Below are positions 52,218-61,171 of a stretch of 64,000 nt of DNA, piece after piece. The stretch's first letter is position 1, and the number at the start of each line of letters is the position of its first letter. Source of the DNA: Kordia algicida (lineage in GTDB: Bacteria; Bacteroidota; Bacteroidia; Flavobacteriales; Flavobacteriaceae); NCBI RefSeq assembly GCF_051013375.1, contig NZ_CP142125.1. One strand, 5' to 3'. Under the pieces are notes generated by a model, which was not told where the DNA came from, did no database searches, and worked only from the letters and a program-made list of their open reading frames with translations. The position numbers and the translations under genes were made by a program.

Positions 52218-53366
52218 ATGAAAAAGTGCCTGATGTTACTTGTGGCGTTTGTTTGTTTCTCTTTTGTAAATGCACAAACCAAAATTGAAAAATTAACTTC
52301 CAAAAAATTGAATGAAACGCGTGACATTCAATTATATATTCCTGAAGGATATTCTGAAGACAGAGTTTATCCAATCATCGTCGTTTTAGACGCACATTAC
52401 CTCTTTGAAAGTGTGGTTGCCAATACACGCTATTACAGCTATTGGGACGAAATGCCAGAATGCATTGTAGTAGGCGTCAATCAATATGAAAAAGAAGATC
52501 GAGAAAAAGATGTTGCTTTTGCTGATGCTAGCGGATTACCAGAAGAAAAAGGCGCCAAATTTTTTGAATTTATCGGAATGGAATTAATTCCGTTTGTGGA
52601 AAAAAATTACAATACCGCCAATTTTAAAATGATTATCGGACATGATTTGACAGCGAATTTTGCGAATTATTACTTATTCAAGGAAGTTCCTTTATTTGAT
52701 GCATACATTAATCTGAGCCCTTATTTTGCGCCAAAGATGGAAGAACGTATCGTGAAACGCTTGGAAGAATTTGAAACGAAAAAATTCTACTATTTGGCTA
52801 CTGCCGAAGAAGACACGAAAAAAGCTGCCAAACGTATCAGAAGTTTAAACGAACAACTTTCCGCGTTAAAAAATGAAAATATTTTTTATTACTATGATGA
52901 TTTTACGGAAGCCAATCACAACTCGTTAGCAGTTCAAGCAATTCCACGAGCGATGAGTCAAATATTTTCCATGTATCGCCCAATTAGTGTTAAAGAATAC
53001 AAGGAAAAAATTGTGACACTTAAAACTTCACCGTATCTCTATTTAACAGACAAATATCAAACTATCAAAGACCTTTTTGGTTTTGAAAAACGTGTTTCTG
53101 TCAATGATTTTATGGCAATCTATTCTGCAGTGCGAAAAACTGATAATATTGAAGATTTAAAACTCTTAGCAAAACTGGGTAAAAAAGAATATCCTGATAC
53201 CGCGTTATTTCACTTTTTTATGGGAGAATATCACGAAAAAGAAGGAAAACCTAAAAAAGCATTGCGCATGTATCAAAATGGATTCAGTATGAATTCTATC
53301 GATTTTATCACAAAAGATTTAATGCTTGACAAAGCAGACAAACTCAAACAAGACTTCGGTTGGTAA
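52218..53366 (+). CDS. Alpha/beta-hydrolase-fold esterase-like protein without nucleophile Ser
   Basis: A 382-residue exported protein (signal peptide to about residue 20, FSFVNAQ). Residues 25-260 resemble the putative esterase family (RDIQLYIPEGYSEDRVYPIIVVLDAHYLFESV), but the nucleophile elbow reads MIIGHDLTANFA: Asp143 replaces Ser of the usual GHSxG. Residues 330-380 form a short TPR-like pair (FHFFMGEYHEKEGKPKKALRMYQNGF). It is likely a non-hydrolytic or altered member. Start at the ATG encoding MKKCLML (52218), 8 codons after the upstream frame's extra Met. It precedes radA by 6 bp. Confidence 0.8.
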   Translation: MKKCLMLLVAFVCFSFVNAQTKIEKLTSKKLNETRDIQLYIPEGYSEDRVYPIIVVLDAHYLFESVVANTRYYSYWDEMPECIVVGVNQYEKEDREKDVAFADASGLPEEKGAKFFEFIGMELIPFVEKNYNTANFKMIIGHDLTANFANYYLFKEVPLFDAYINLSPYFAPKMEERIVKRLEEFETKKFYYLATAEEDTKKAAKRIRSLNEQLSALKNENIFYYYDDFTEANHNSLAVQAIPRAMSQIFSMYRPISVKEYKEKIVTLKTSPYLYLTDKYQTIKDLFGFEKRVSVNDFMAIYSAVRKTDNIEDLKLLAKLGKKEYPDTALFHFFMGEYHEKEGKPKKALRMYQNGFSMNSIDFITKDLMLDKADKLKQDFGW

Positions 53367-53372
53367 TCATTT

Positions 53373-54731
53373 ATGGCAAAAGTAAAAACGACCTTTTTCT
53401 GTCAAAACTGCGGATCGCAATTTGCAAAATGGCAAGGACAATGTTCTTCTTGTAAACAGTGGAATACCATTGTTGAAGAAGTCATTCAAAAAGAAGTAAA
53501 AGCCAATTGGCAAAAACAGGAAAAAAGTGTTTCACGTGTTTCCAAACCTACATTAATTCACGAAATAAGTTCGGAGACTGAAAAACGTTTGCCAACTTCA
53601 GACAGTGAATTAGACAGAGTGCTTGGTGGCGGAATTGTGCCTGGATCGCTCATTTTACTCGGTGGCGAACCTGGTATTGGAAAAAGCACACTATTACTCC
53701 AAATCTCATTAAAATTACCGTACAAAACCTTATATGTTTCTGGGGAAGAAAGTCAGAAGCAAATCAAAATGCGCGCAGAACGTATCAGTCAAAAAAACTC
53801 CAATTGTTTGGTATTGACAGAAACGAAAACGCAAAATATCTTTAAACAAATTGCGGAGGTTGAACCTGATATTTTAGTAATTGATTCCATTCAAACCTTG
53901 CATTCTGATTACATAGAATCGTCTGCGGGAAGCATTTCGCAAATTCGAGAATGCACCACCGAGCTGATAAAATTTGCCAAAGAAAGTGGCATTCCTGTAT
54001 TTTTGATTGGTCATATTACGAAAGATGGAAACATTGCGGGACCAAAAATTTTGGAACATATGGTAGATACGGTTTTACAGTTTGAAGGCGATCGAAATCA
54101 TGTGTATAGAATTTTACGTTCATTGAAAAACCGTTTTGGTTCTACATCCGAATTAGGAATCTATGAAATGTTGTCAGATGGTTTGCGCGAAGTTAGCAAT
54201 CCATCAGAAATCTTAATTTCCAAAAATGCCGACGAACTTAGCGGAACGGCAATTGCAGCAACGTTGGAAGGCGCACGACCTTTAATGATTGAGATTCAAG
54301 CGTTGGTAAGTACAGCCGTTTATGGAACTCCACAACGAAGCACCACAGGTTACAATGCCAAACGTTTAAACATGTTATTGGCAGTCTTGGAAAAACGCGC
54401 AGGTTTTAAACTCGCCGCAAAAGATGTTTTTTTAAACATTACAGGCGGAATCAGCATTGATGATACTGCGATCGATTTAGCCGTAATTGCCGCAATATTA
54501 TCAAGCAATGAAGATGAGGAAATTTCAAAAACCAACTGCTTCGCTGCGGAAATCGGATTGGCTGGCGAAATTCGTCCTGTCAATCGAATTGATCAGCGTA
54601 TTCTAGAAGCAGAAAAGTTAGGATTTACCACATTTTTCACTTCAAAACACAACAAAATTTCTTTAAAAAACACCAAAATCAAAATCGTACTTATTTCTCG
54701 TATTGAAGATTTAGTTAGTCATTTGTTTTAA
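53373..54731 (+). CDS. radA: DNA repair protein RadA
   Basis: RadA processes branched recombination intermediates. It has a C4 zinc finger at the start (CQNCGSQFAKWQGQCSSC), a RecA-like ATPase domain with Walker A GGEPGIGKST and the RadA-specific LKNRFG motif, and a C-terminal Lon-like domain (LLAVLEKRAGFKLAAKDVFLNITGGISIDDTAIDLAVIAAI). 452 residues, full length. It follows the esterase-like gene by 6 bp, so they are likely cotranscribed. Confidence 0.97.
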   Translation: MAKVKTTFFCQNCGSQFAKWQGQCSSCKQWNTIVEEVIQKEVKANWQKQEKSVSRVSKPTLIHEISSETEKRLPTSDSELDRVLGGGIVPGSLILLGGEPGIGKSTLLLQISLKLPYKTLYVSGEESQKQIKMRAERISQKNSNCLVLTETKTQNIFKQIAEVEPDILVIDSIQTLHSDYIESSAGSISQIRECTTELIKFAKESGIPVFLIGHITKDGNIAGPKILEHMVDTVLQFEGDRNHVYRILRSLKNRFGSTSELGIYEMLSDGLREVSNPSEILISKNADELSGTAIAATLEGARPLMIEIQALVSTAVYGTPQRSTTGYNAKRLNMLLAVLEKRAGFKLAAKDVFLNITGGISIDDTAIDLAVIAAILSSNEDEEISKTNCFAAEIGLAGEIRPVNRIDQRILEAEKLGFTTFFTSKHNKISLKNTKIKIVLISRIEDLVSHLF

Positions 54732-54804
54732 TAGTTGAATGATTAAAAGACTACTTCAACAATCGTTAATTTGATAATTTGAAACGTACCAATTTTCTTT
54801 GATT

Positions 54805-54908
54805 CGTCTTTGCGAGAATTTGAAAAAATTCGTGGCAATCTGTTTTTCTGCAACACAATTTTGTTGTGATACAAACAGACTGCCATGTCATACTTTCTCG
54901 CAGTGACG
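54805..54908. repeat. Approx. 100-bp dispersed palindromic repeat, copy 2
   Basis: Ends CGTCTTTGCGAG and CTCGCAGTGACG are near inverted. Inside is AATTCGTGGCAATCTGT, shared with copy 1 at 9074-9179, and an inner palindrome with CAACACAATTTTGTTGTG. It lies between radA and the aldo/keto reductase, followed by AGCGA-type short repeats (54926-54986). Confidence 0.8.
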
Positions 54909-54987
54909 TTTTGAGTAATTTAAGAAGATAAGCAAAGCGATCCAACAGGCAAAGCCGATCTAACATCTAAAAGCGCCAGCGATCTAT

Positions 54988-56022
54988 TTACGGTGCCGGA
55001 TTCGGAATGCTATTGTGAATTTCGTTGATACTATCTAATAGTTCTTGTGATAATTCAACATCAATACTGGCAATATTTTCTTTGAGTTGCTCCATTTTGG
55101 TTGCTCCAATAATATTTCCTGTAACAAATGGTTGTTGATTTACAAAAGCCAACGACATTTGCGCCAAACTTAATCCGTGCTTTTGAGCCAAATCTGCATA
55201 TAACTGTGTGGCTTTTGTGGCTTGTTCGCCACTGTAACGTGCAAAGCGTGGAAATAATGTCAACCGCGCATCTTCTGGTTGTTTTCCGCCTAGATATTTT
55301 CCAGAAAGTACACCAAAAGCCATCGGAGAATACGCTAACAATCCGATTCCTTCGCGCATTGCTATTTCAGACAATCCTGAATCAAAGCTTCTACATAATA
55401 ATGAATATGCGTTTTGAATGGTTACCATTCTTGGCAATCCTTTTTTAGCTTCTTCCAAATAGCGCATGGTTCCCCAAGGTGTTTCGTTTGAGATTCCTAC
55501 TTGACGAATTTTTCCTTCTTTGATGAGTTGATCTAACGTTTCTAAACTTTCGTGAAAGTTGTATTCCCAAGCATCATTAGGATCATGTTCGTAAATACGT
55601 TGTCCGAATGTATTGGTATTTCGTTCTGGCCAATGTAATTGAAAAAGATCGATATAATCTGTTTGAAGTCGTTTTAGACTGTTTTCCACAGCGTCTTTGA
55701 TGGCTTCCGGTTTAAAACCATTGGTTCTAATATGTGCTGTGTAATCGCCTGGACCTGCAATTTTACTTGCCAAAACAATTTTGTCTCTGTTTCCAGATTT
55801 TTTGAACCAAGTTCCGATAATTCGTTCGGTTTCTGCATAGGTTTCTGCAGTTGCTGGCACAGGATATAATTCGGCAGTATCAAAAAAGTTAACACCTTGC
55901 TCCAATGCATAATCCATTTGCTCGTGTCCTTCGGCTTCAGTGTTTTGATTTCCCCAAGTCATGGTTCCTAAACAAATTTTACTGACTTCTATATCTGTAT
56001 GTGGGATTTTTGAGTATTTCAT
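54988..56022 (-). CDS. Aldo/keto reductase
   Basis: A 344-residue NADPH-dependent oxidoreductase with the aldo/keto reductase barrel, close to the Tas/YajO branch. The catalytic tetrad is visible as Asp and Tyr in NFFDTAELYP, Lys in IVLASKIAG, and His in LFQLHWPERN. The end DSINEIHNSIPNPAP is usual. Substrate unknown. It is a monocistron; the gap to xth contains palindromic repeats. Confidence 0.92.
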   Translation of the reverse strand: MKYSKIPHTDIEVSKICLGTMTWGNQNTEAEGHEQMDYALEQGVNFFDTAELYPVPATAETYAETERIIGTWFKKSGNRDKIVLASKIAGPGDYTAHIRTNGFKPEAIKDAVENSLKRLQTDYIDLFQLHWPERNTNTFGQRIYEHDPNDAWEYNFHESLETLDQLIKEGKIRQVGISNETPWGTMRYLEEAKKGLPRMVTIQNAYSLLCRSFDSGLSEIAMREGIGLLAYSPMAFGVLSGKYLGGKQPEDARLTLFPRFARYSGEQATKATQLYADLAQKHGLSLAQMSLAFVNQQPFVTGNIIGATKMEQLKENIASIDVELSQELLDSINEIHNSIPNPAP

Positions 56023-56114
56023 TTTTTTCTTTTTCGGTTTTTTAATCTTTAGCTTTTATTTGATATTGCATTAAGGATTGAACGGTTTGTTTGAGCTCTT
56101 TTTAAAAGTGGCTT

Positions 56115-56253
56115 CCTGCCTTCGCAGGAATGACAGTTTTAAAAAAGCGAGTAGTGAAAGCCTGACCTTCGATTTGTCGAAGGAAATGCCCAAGAATTAC
56201 TTATACTTTCAACTTCAATCTTTTTTTGGATTCCTGCCTTTGCAGAAATGACA
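56115..56253. repeat. Palindromic TTCCTGC...GCAGGAA repeats
   Basis: TTCCTGCCTTCGCAGGAATG (56115-56134, then ACA) and a second copy with two differences (56231-56253) are 116 bp apart. Between them is CCTTCGA-TTTG-TCGAAGG (56166-56183). This is a common dispersed hairpin motif type in Bacteroidota; no gene is present in 56023-56255. Confidence 0.75.
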
Positions 56254-56255
56254 AA

Positions 56256-57017
56256 TTATATGTCGATTTCTACCAAAATTGGACAATGGTCAGAATGTTT
56301 GGCTTCTGGCAAAATAGTCGCTCTGGTAATGTTGTCCTTTAAAGCTTTACCAACCATATTGTAATCAATGCGCCAACCTTTGTTGTTTGCACGCGCATTG
56401 GCACGATAACTCCACCAACTGTAATGGTGTGGTTCTTTGTTTAGATGACGAAATGAGTCAATAAAACCGCTGTCGATAAAGCTTCCAATCCAGGCGCGTT
56501 CTTCTGGCAAAAATCCTGAAACACCTTTCATTTTTGGATTGTGAATGTCTATTTCTTCATGACAAATATTGTAATCGCCACACACGACTAAGTTTGGAAT
56601 TTCTTTGCGCAGATTTGCCAAATATTCCTTGATTTCGTCCATATATTGAAACTTGAAATTGAGCCGCGCGTCGTTCGTTCCTGATGGTAAATACATACTC
56701 ATAATGGAGATGTTGTCATAATCTACACGCAAGTTACGACCTTCAAAATCCATGGTTTCAATTCCTGTACCATACACAACATTGTTCGGTTCTTCTTTGC
56801 AGAGAATTGCCACGCCACTGTAGCCTTTTTTTTGTGCGCTGTACCAATAATTGTATTTGTAACCCGCTTGTTCAAAAGCTTCTAAATCGAGTTGTTCTTT
56901 TTGAGCTTTGGTTTCTTGAATACACAGTACGTCTGGATTGGCTTGTTGTAGCCACTCAAGGAATCCTTTTCTGATAGCGGCACGAATTCCGTTTACGTTA
57001 TATGATATTATTTTCAT
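56256..57017 (-). CDS. xth: Exodeoxyribonuclease III
   Basis: ExoIII-type AP endonuclease of base excision repair: MKIISYNVNGIRAAIRKGFLEWL, CIQETKAQ, GDYNICHEEIDIHNPK, SWWSYRANARANNKGWRIDYNMV and SDHCPILVEID contain the metal-binding and catalytic residues (Asn7, Glu in QETK, Asp in GDYN, Asp and His in SDH). 253 residues, normal. It stands alone, followed upstream (plus direction) by copy 2 of the 195-bp element. Confidence 0.95.
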   Translation of the reverse strand: MKIISYNVNGIRAAIRKGFLEWLQQANPDVLCIQETKAQKEQLDLEAFEQAGYKYNYWYSAQKKGYSGVAILCKEEPNNVVYGTGIETMDFEGRNLRVDYDNISIMSMYLPSGTNDARLNFKFQYMDEIKEYLANLRKEIPNLVVCGDYNICHEEIDIHNPKMKGVSGFLPEERAWIGSFIDSGFIDSFRHLNKEPHHYSWWSYRANARANNKGWRIDYNMVGKALKDNITRATILPEAKHSDHCPILVEIDI

Positions 57018-57109
57018 TTATTTTTTAATTTTTCTAACAAACCCTAGTTCCGTTTAGTTTTTTAAATTCTAATTTAAGAAATATCGAATCCGCTTTACAT
57101 TAGATATCT

Positions 57110-57304
57110 CATTTTTTATTTCTAATTTTCGTTTTCTTTGCTCGCCCAAAGAAAAGAAACAAAAGAAATGGCGCTTTTCCAGAGGTATTTTTAGTTTTCC
57201 TTTTTGGGGAAAACTAAAACCACATGAGTTTTTCTAAATTTTTTCCAAGGCTTCAAAAATTTTTAACGAAAAACTCCTGTTATACTGCGGAAAAGAAACT
57301 TTAC
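57110..57304 (+). ncRNA. 195-bp conserved intergenic element with hairpins, copy 2
   Basis: Same element and same strand as 19368-19562, without indels. The 12-bp hairpin is at 57189-57200 with 57208-57219 (TTTTAGTTTTCC against TTTTAGTTTTTC in copy 1, compensated on the other arm). The 8-bp hairpin is at 57236-57243 with 57255-57262 (last pair T-A here, C-G in copy 1). It lies between the xth start and the OlsF-like gene stop. Here the following gene runs the other way, so the element is not a leader of the gene next to it in this copy. The rest of 57018-57349 shows no gene. Confidence 0.6.
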
Positions 57305-57349
57305 CCTTGGATTTTCAAAAAAAGATTTATACGAAAATAACCGTTGCTT

Positions 57350-59155
57350 TTATTCTTCTTCGTTGTTGTTGAGTCTTCGTTCTAGTTCTGCTTGAAATTC
57401 TTCCATCACAGGTTTTACCGTACTTTCAGGAAGATCGGCAATGCGAATGTACATTAAACCATCAACAGCATTGTTGAATAAAGGATCGACATTGAACGCG
57501 ATTACTTTTGCATTTTGCTTTACGTATTTTTTGATAAGCACGGGCAAACGTAAACTTCCTGGTTCGAGTTCGTCAATGATTTTATCAAATTTGTTTAAAT
57601 CGGAAGCCGTTTCATCAAAAATAAAATCTTTGTCAGCGTCTTTTAGCTTGACTTTGAATTCTTTTTTCGGGTGAATGTACTGTGCAATATACGGATCGTA
57701 GTAATGCGATTTCATAAACTCAATCATCAACGATTTTGAGAAGTTTGAAAATTGATTACTGATACTGACACCGCCAATAAGATATTTATGTTCTGGATGA
57801 CGTAAAGTTGTATGTACAATTCCTTTCCAAAGCAAGAATAATGGCATCGGTTTTTGCTGATATTCGCCAATGATAAACGCTCTACCCATTTCGATGGATT
57901 CACTCATCATTTTATGCAATTCTGGCTCAAAACGAAACAAGTCTTGCAAATAGAAACCATTAATTCCGTAGTTTGCATAGATTTGATTTCCAAGTCCCAT
58001 TCTGTACGCACCAACCAAGCGTTTTGCTTCATTATCCCACAGAAACATGTGATGATAGTAATGGTCAAATTTATCTAAATCAATCGCCTGATTCGTTCCT
58101 TCTCCAATTTCACGAAACGTAATTTCACGCAGTCTACCAATTTCGCGTAATACATTTGGAATTTCAGAAGCTTCTGTTAGAAATACTTGATAGTTTTTAC
58201 TCGTGAGTAAATGGTGTTTTTTGGATAAACCTTCAACTTCTTGCTGAATGACTTCCGCAGAAACTGGCGTAATGATTTTTTTAGGTTGCTTCGGTAGTTT
58301 TAAAGATGTAGGAACTTTACTGAGTAGGTTTTGTTTTTCATACGTATTGGACAACATGTATGTTTTTTTACGTAAAAACTCAGTAAAATCGGCTAAATTG
58401 TCGTGTTCGTCTTGTGCTTTTACAGAAATTGGCTTTCCGATACGCACTTTAATGACTCTATTTTTTTGTGTGAGTAGTTCAGAAGGTAGTTTTGCGGTTC
58501 TGAACGTATCGCTGATTCGTGATAAACGATAGAATATTCGACTGTTTTTTGCATGAAAGTAAATAGGAACAACAGGAACTTTTGCCTTTTGCACCAATTT
58601 CATAGCAGCTTCTTCCCAAGGTTTGTCTACAATTAATTTTCCGTCTTTATAGGTTGATACTTCTCCTGCTGGAAAGATTCCGAGTGGTTTTCCTTCGCGT
58701 AAATGCATGATGGATTGTTTGAAACCTGCAATGCTTGATTTTGCGCCTTTGTGATCTTCAAAAGGATTCACAGGCATTACATAGGGTTTTAACGGATTGA
58801 TTCTGTGGAGTAAAAAGTTGGCGATAATCTTGTAATCTGGACGTTGCTCTATCATAAGTTTGAGCAATAAAATTCCATCGATTCCGCCAAGTGGATGATT
58901 GGAAATGGTAATATATGCGCCATCTTTAGGGAGACGTTTTAAATCTTCCTCTGGAATTTCAAATTTAATCTGAAATTCATCCAACAATGCATTTAGAAAT
59001 TCTAAATCATCGAGGTGTTTGTGTTTGTCATAAATTTTGTTCACATCAGATATGCGCAACACTTTCATCAAAACCCAACTAATGAAAGTTCCGATAAAGC
59101 CATACTTATCTAATTTGATCGCTTTTGCAACTTCTTTTGCAGTTACCAATCCCAT
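57350..59155 (-). CDS. Bifunctional acyltransferase, OlsF-like (ornithine lipid synthesis)
   Basis: A 601-residue protein with two acyltransferase parts. Residues about 70-260 form a PlsC-like glycerolipid acyltransferase (YITISNHPLGGIDGILLLKLM, where His and Asp are six apart, and LGIFPAGEVSTY). Residues about 320-520 form a GNAT-like N-acyltransferase (LREIGRLREITFREIGEGTNQAIDLDKFDHYYHHMFLWD ... IGGVSISNQF). This layout matches OlsF, which makes ornithine lipids in Flavobacterium johnsoniae and Serratia, with the C-terminal part making the N-acyl bond and the N-terminal part the O-acyl bond. Activity here is inference from the two-domain match. Confidence 0.85.
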   Translation of the reverse strand: MGLVTAKEVAKAIKLDKYGFIGTFISWVLMKVLRISDVNKIYDKHKHLDDLEFLNALLDEFQIKFEIPEEDLKRLPKDGAYITISNHPLGGIDGILLLKLMIEQRPDYKIIANFLLHRINPLKPYVMPVNPFEDHKGAKSSIAGFKQSIMHLREGKPLGIFPAGEVSTYKDGKLIVDKPWEEAAMKLVQKAKVPVVPIYFHAKNSRIFYRLSRISDTFRTAKLPSELLTQKNRVIKVRIGKPISVKAQDEHDNLADFTEFLRKKTYMLSNTYEKQNLLSKVPTSLKLPKQPKKIITPVSAEVIQQEVEGLSKKHHLLTSKNYQVFLTEASEIPNVLREIGRLREITFREIGEGTNQAIDLDKFDHYYHHMFLWDNEAKRLVGAYRMGLGNQIYANYGINGFYLQDLFRFEPELHKMMSESIEMGRAFIIGEYQQKPMPLFLLWKGIVHTTLRHPEHKYLIGGVSISNQFSNFSKSLMIEFMKSHYYDPYIAQYIHPKKEFKVKLKDADKDFIFDETASDLNKFDKIIDELEPGSLRLPVLIKKYVKQNAKVIAFNVDPLFNNAVDGLMYIRIADLPESTVKPVMEEFQAELERRLNNNEEE

Positions 59156-59177
59156 ATATTAACTTTAAGGCGAATTA

Positions 59178-59185
59178 CAAATATA
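59178..59185 (-). promoter_or_regulatory. Candidate -7 box of the OlsF-like gene
   Basis: On the minus strand TATATTTG fits TAnnTTTG, 22 bases before the start codon at 59155. The -33 region does not show TTTG at 19 bases. Confidence 0.55.
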
Positions 59186-59210
59186 GGAAAACAACCTTAA
59201 TTTGTATGAT

Positions 59211-60461
59211 TTATTTCACAACTAACTGGATCGTTTGTTCTGCGCGTTGTTCTAGCAAGATTTCTTTTTCTTTTTGTAAACCTTCAATCGCTGATTCTGT
59301 AAAGTGTCGGATGGTATACAACGATACATTTTCGTAATGTGTTACTTTAAATTTTGAACGCAAAGTGTTTAGCAATTTTTCTAAATTGTTGAACTTATTG
59401 TCTACACAAACCGAAAAACTAATGGCAGAATTCTGAATGACATCTACTTTCATCTTGCAATCGTGTAGTAATTTGAAGATTTCGCTGATGTTTTCTTCTA
59501 CGATGAATGAAAAATCTAAAGAAGATAACGAGATTAATACTTGATTTTTTTTGACGATAAAACACGGAATATTTGGTGTAATTCCGGAACCTTTTGCAAC
59601 CGCAGTTCCATCTTTTTTAGGATTGAGAAACGATTTTACATATAACGGAATTTCCTTTCGTTGCAAAGGCTGTAATGTTTTTGGGTGAATGACCGAAGCA
59701 CCGTAAAATGCTAACTCGATAGCTTCACGATAGGAAATATTATGTAACAATTGTGCATTTTCAAAATAACGCGGATCTGCATTGAGAACCCCTGGAACAT
59801 CTTTCCAAATAGTCACACTTTCGGCATTTAAACAATACGCAAAAATTGCGGCGGTATAATCAGAACCTTCTCTACCTAATGTTGTGGTAAAATTGTTAGG
59901 GTCACTTCCTATAAAACCTTGCGTAATGTGAAGTTTGTTTCTATTTACTTTTTGTTTGATGTTTTTCTGGGTCAATTCCCAATGTACTTTTGCATCACGG
60001 TAATTGGTGTCTGTTTTTATCATTTCGCGCACATCAAGCCAAGTATTTTCAAGAGAAATACTATTGAGATATGCACTGACAATGGTTGTGGAAATCAATT
60101 CCCCGAAGGAAACCAATTGATCGTATACATAATTATAATCTGGCGATTTGTTTCTACCTAAAAAGCCTTTCATTTCTTCAAAAAAAGCTTTGACTTTGGC
60201 AAAAATCGGATGGTTTTCGTTTGGAAATAATTCCAATAAAATTTCATTATGATATTTGGCAATTTCCTGAATAGAAGCTTGCAATTCTGGACTTTCATCA
60301 AAGTAATTTTTGATAACGACTTCAATAGCGTTGGTTGTTTTTCCCATCGCAGAAATCACAATGAGTGTATCGTTGTATCCGACATCTTGCAATACGCTTA
60401 CAAGATTTTTTACACCATTGGCATCTTTTACAGACGCTCCACCAAATTTGAATATTTTCAT
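59211..60461 (-). CDS. Aspartate kinase (monofunctional)
   Basis: Aspartokinase phosphorylates aspartate, the first step to lysine, threonine and methionine. The motif MKIFKFGGASVKDANGVKNL, LVSFGELISTTIVSAYL and the nucleotide-binding TLGREGSDYTAAIFAY with WKDVPGVLNADPR are characteristic. ACT-like regulatory domains occupy about residues 300-395, suggesting feedback control. It has no fused homoserine dehydrogenase. 416 residues. Order OlsF-like, aspartokinase, GNAT, fbp. Confidence 0.94.
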   Translation of the reverse strand: MKIFKFGGASVKDANGVKNLVSVLQDVGYNDTLIVISAMGKTTNAIEVVIKNYFDESPELQASIQEIAKYHNEILLELFPNENHPIFAKVKAFFEEMKGFLGRNKSPDYNYVYDQLVSFGELISTTIVSAYLNSISLENTWLDVREMIKTDTNYRDAKVHWELTQKNIKQKVNRNKLHITQGFIGSDPNNFTTTLGREGSDYTAAIFAYCLNAESVTIWKDVPGVLNADPRYFENAQLLHNISYREAIELAFYGASVIHPKTLQPLQRKEIPLYVKSFLNPKKDGTAVAKGSGITPNIPCFIVKKNQVLISLSSLDFSFIVEENISEIFKLLHDCKMKVDVIQNSAISFSVCVDNKFNNLEKLLNTLRSKFKVTHYENVSLYTIRHFTESAIEGLQKEKEILLEQRAEQTIQLVVK

Positions 60462-60523
60462 TACAAAATTTATTTTGTTGTTCCCGCAAAATTGGGAATC
60501 TATTTTCTATGTTTTTTTAAGTT

Positions 60524-60620
60524 CGTCTTTGCGAGGCAAAGCCGTGGCAATCTTATTGTCATAGTACGCAATTGCGTTTTGAAGTATGGGTTTGCTTCGT
60601 CATACCTCCTCACAAAGACG
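60524..60620. repeat. Approx. 100-bp dispersed palindromic repeat, copy 3
   Basis: CGTCTTTGCGAGG at the left end and CCTCCTCACAAAGACG at the right end are nearly inverted. CGTGGCAATCTT inside agrees with the other two copies (9074-9179 and 54805-54908). It lies between the GNAT gene and the aspartokinase gene. Confidence 0.82.
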
Positions 60621-60632
60621 TTTCAAAAAATG

Positions 60633-61139
60633 TCAACTCCTATGCGAAAGATACTTCTCAATTCCTGCTTCATCTAGTTGCACCACATGCCAATCACGTT
60701 TTACATCAGCACCAATATGTTCGTAAAATTCAATTGCTGGTGTATTCCAATCCAACACTTCCCAACCAATACGTTTTACGCCAAGTTCGTTTCCGTATTT
60801 GATAACTTCCGCTAGCAAATCGCCACCAATTCCTTTTCCTCGTGCTTTTTCGCTTACGATTAAATCTTCCAAATGCAAAAATTCGCCTTTCCAAGTAGAA
60901 TAACGCATGTATACCAATGCAATTCCTAATACTTCTTGTGCTGAACTCGACTCAGTATCTTCTGTAGTTTCTGCAATAAAACAATGGAATTTTGGAATAG
61001 CTCCAAAACCATCTTTTCGTAATGTTTCAGGTGTAATAATGACAGCTTCTGGCTCTTTTTCAAAAATTGCCAATTCAGTAATGAGACGAAAAATATCTTC
61101 TACATCTGAAGAAACGGCTTTTCGGATGGTATACTTCAT
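60633..61139 (-). CDS. GNAT family N-acetyltransferase
   Basis: A 168-residue acetyltransferase of the GNAT superfamily, similar to the spermidine/diamine acetyltransferase-like branch: RKAVSSDVEDIFRLITELAIFEKEPEAV, LEDLIVSEKARGKGIGGDLLAEVIKYG (acetyl-CoA-binding R-x-x-G-x-G loop) and WEVLDWNTPAIEFYEHIGA. Acetyl-CoA is the likely donor; the acceptor is unknown. It is divergent from fbp, with a 20-bp palindrome between them. Confidence 0.9.
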   Translation of the reverse strand: MKYTIRKAVSSDVEDIFRLITELAIFEKEPEAVIITPETLRKDGFGAIPKFHCFIAETTEDTESSSAQEVLGIALVYMRYSTWKGEFLHLEDLIVSEKARGKGIGGDLLAEVIKYGNELGVKRIGWEVLDWNTPAIEFYEHIGADVKRDWHVVQLDEAGIEKYLSHRS

Positions 61140-61171
61140 AAACTTTTAAATATTTACACAAAGGTAACAAG

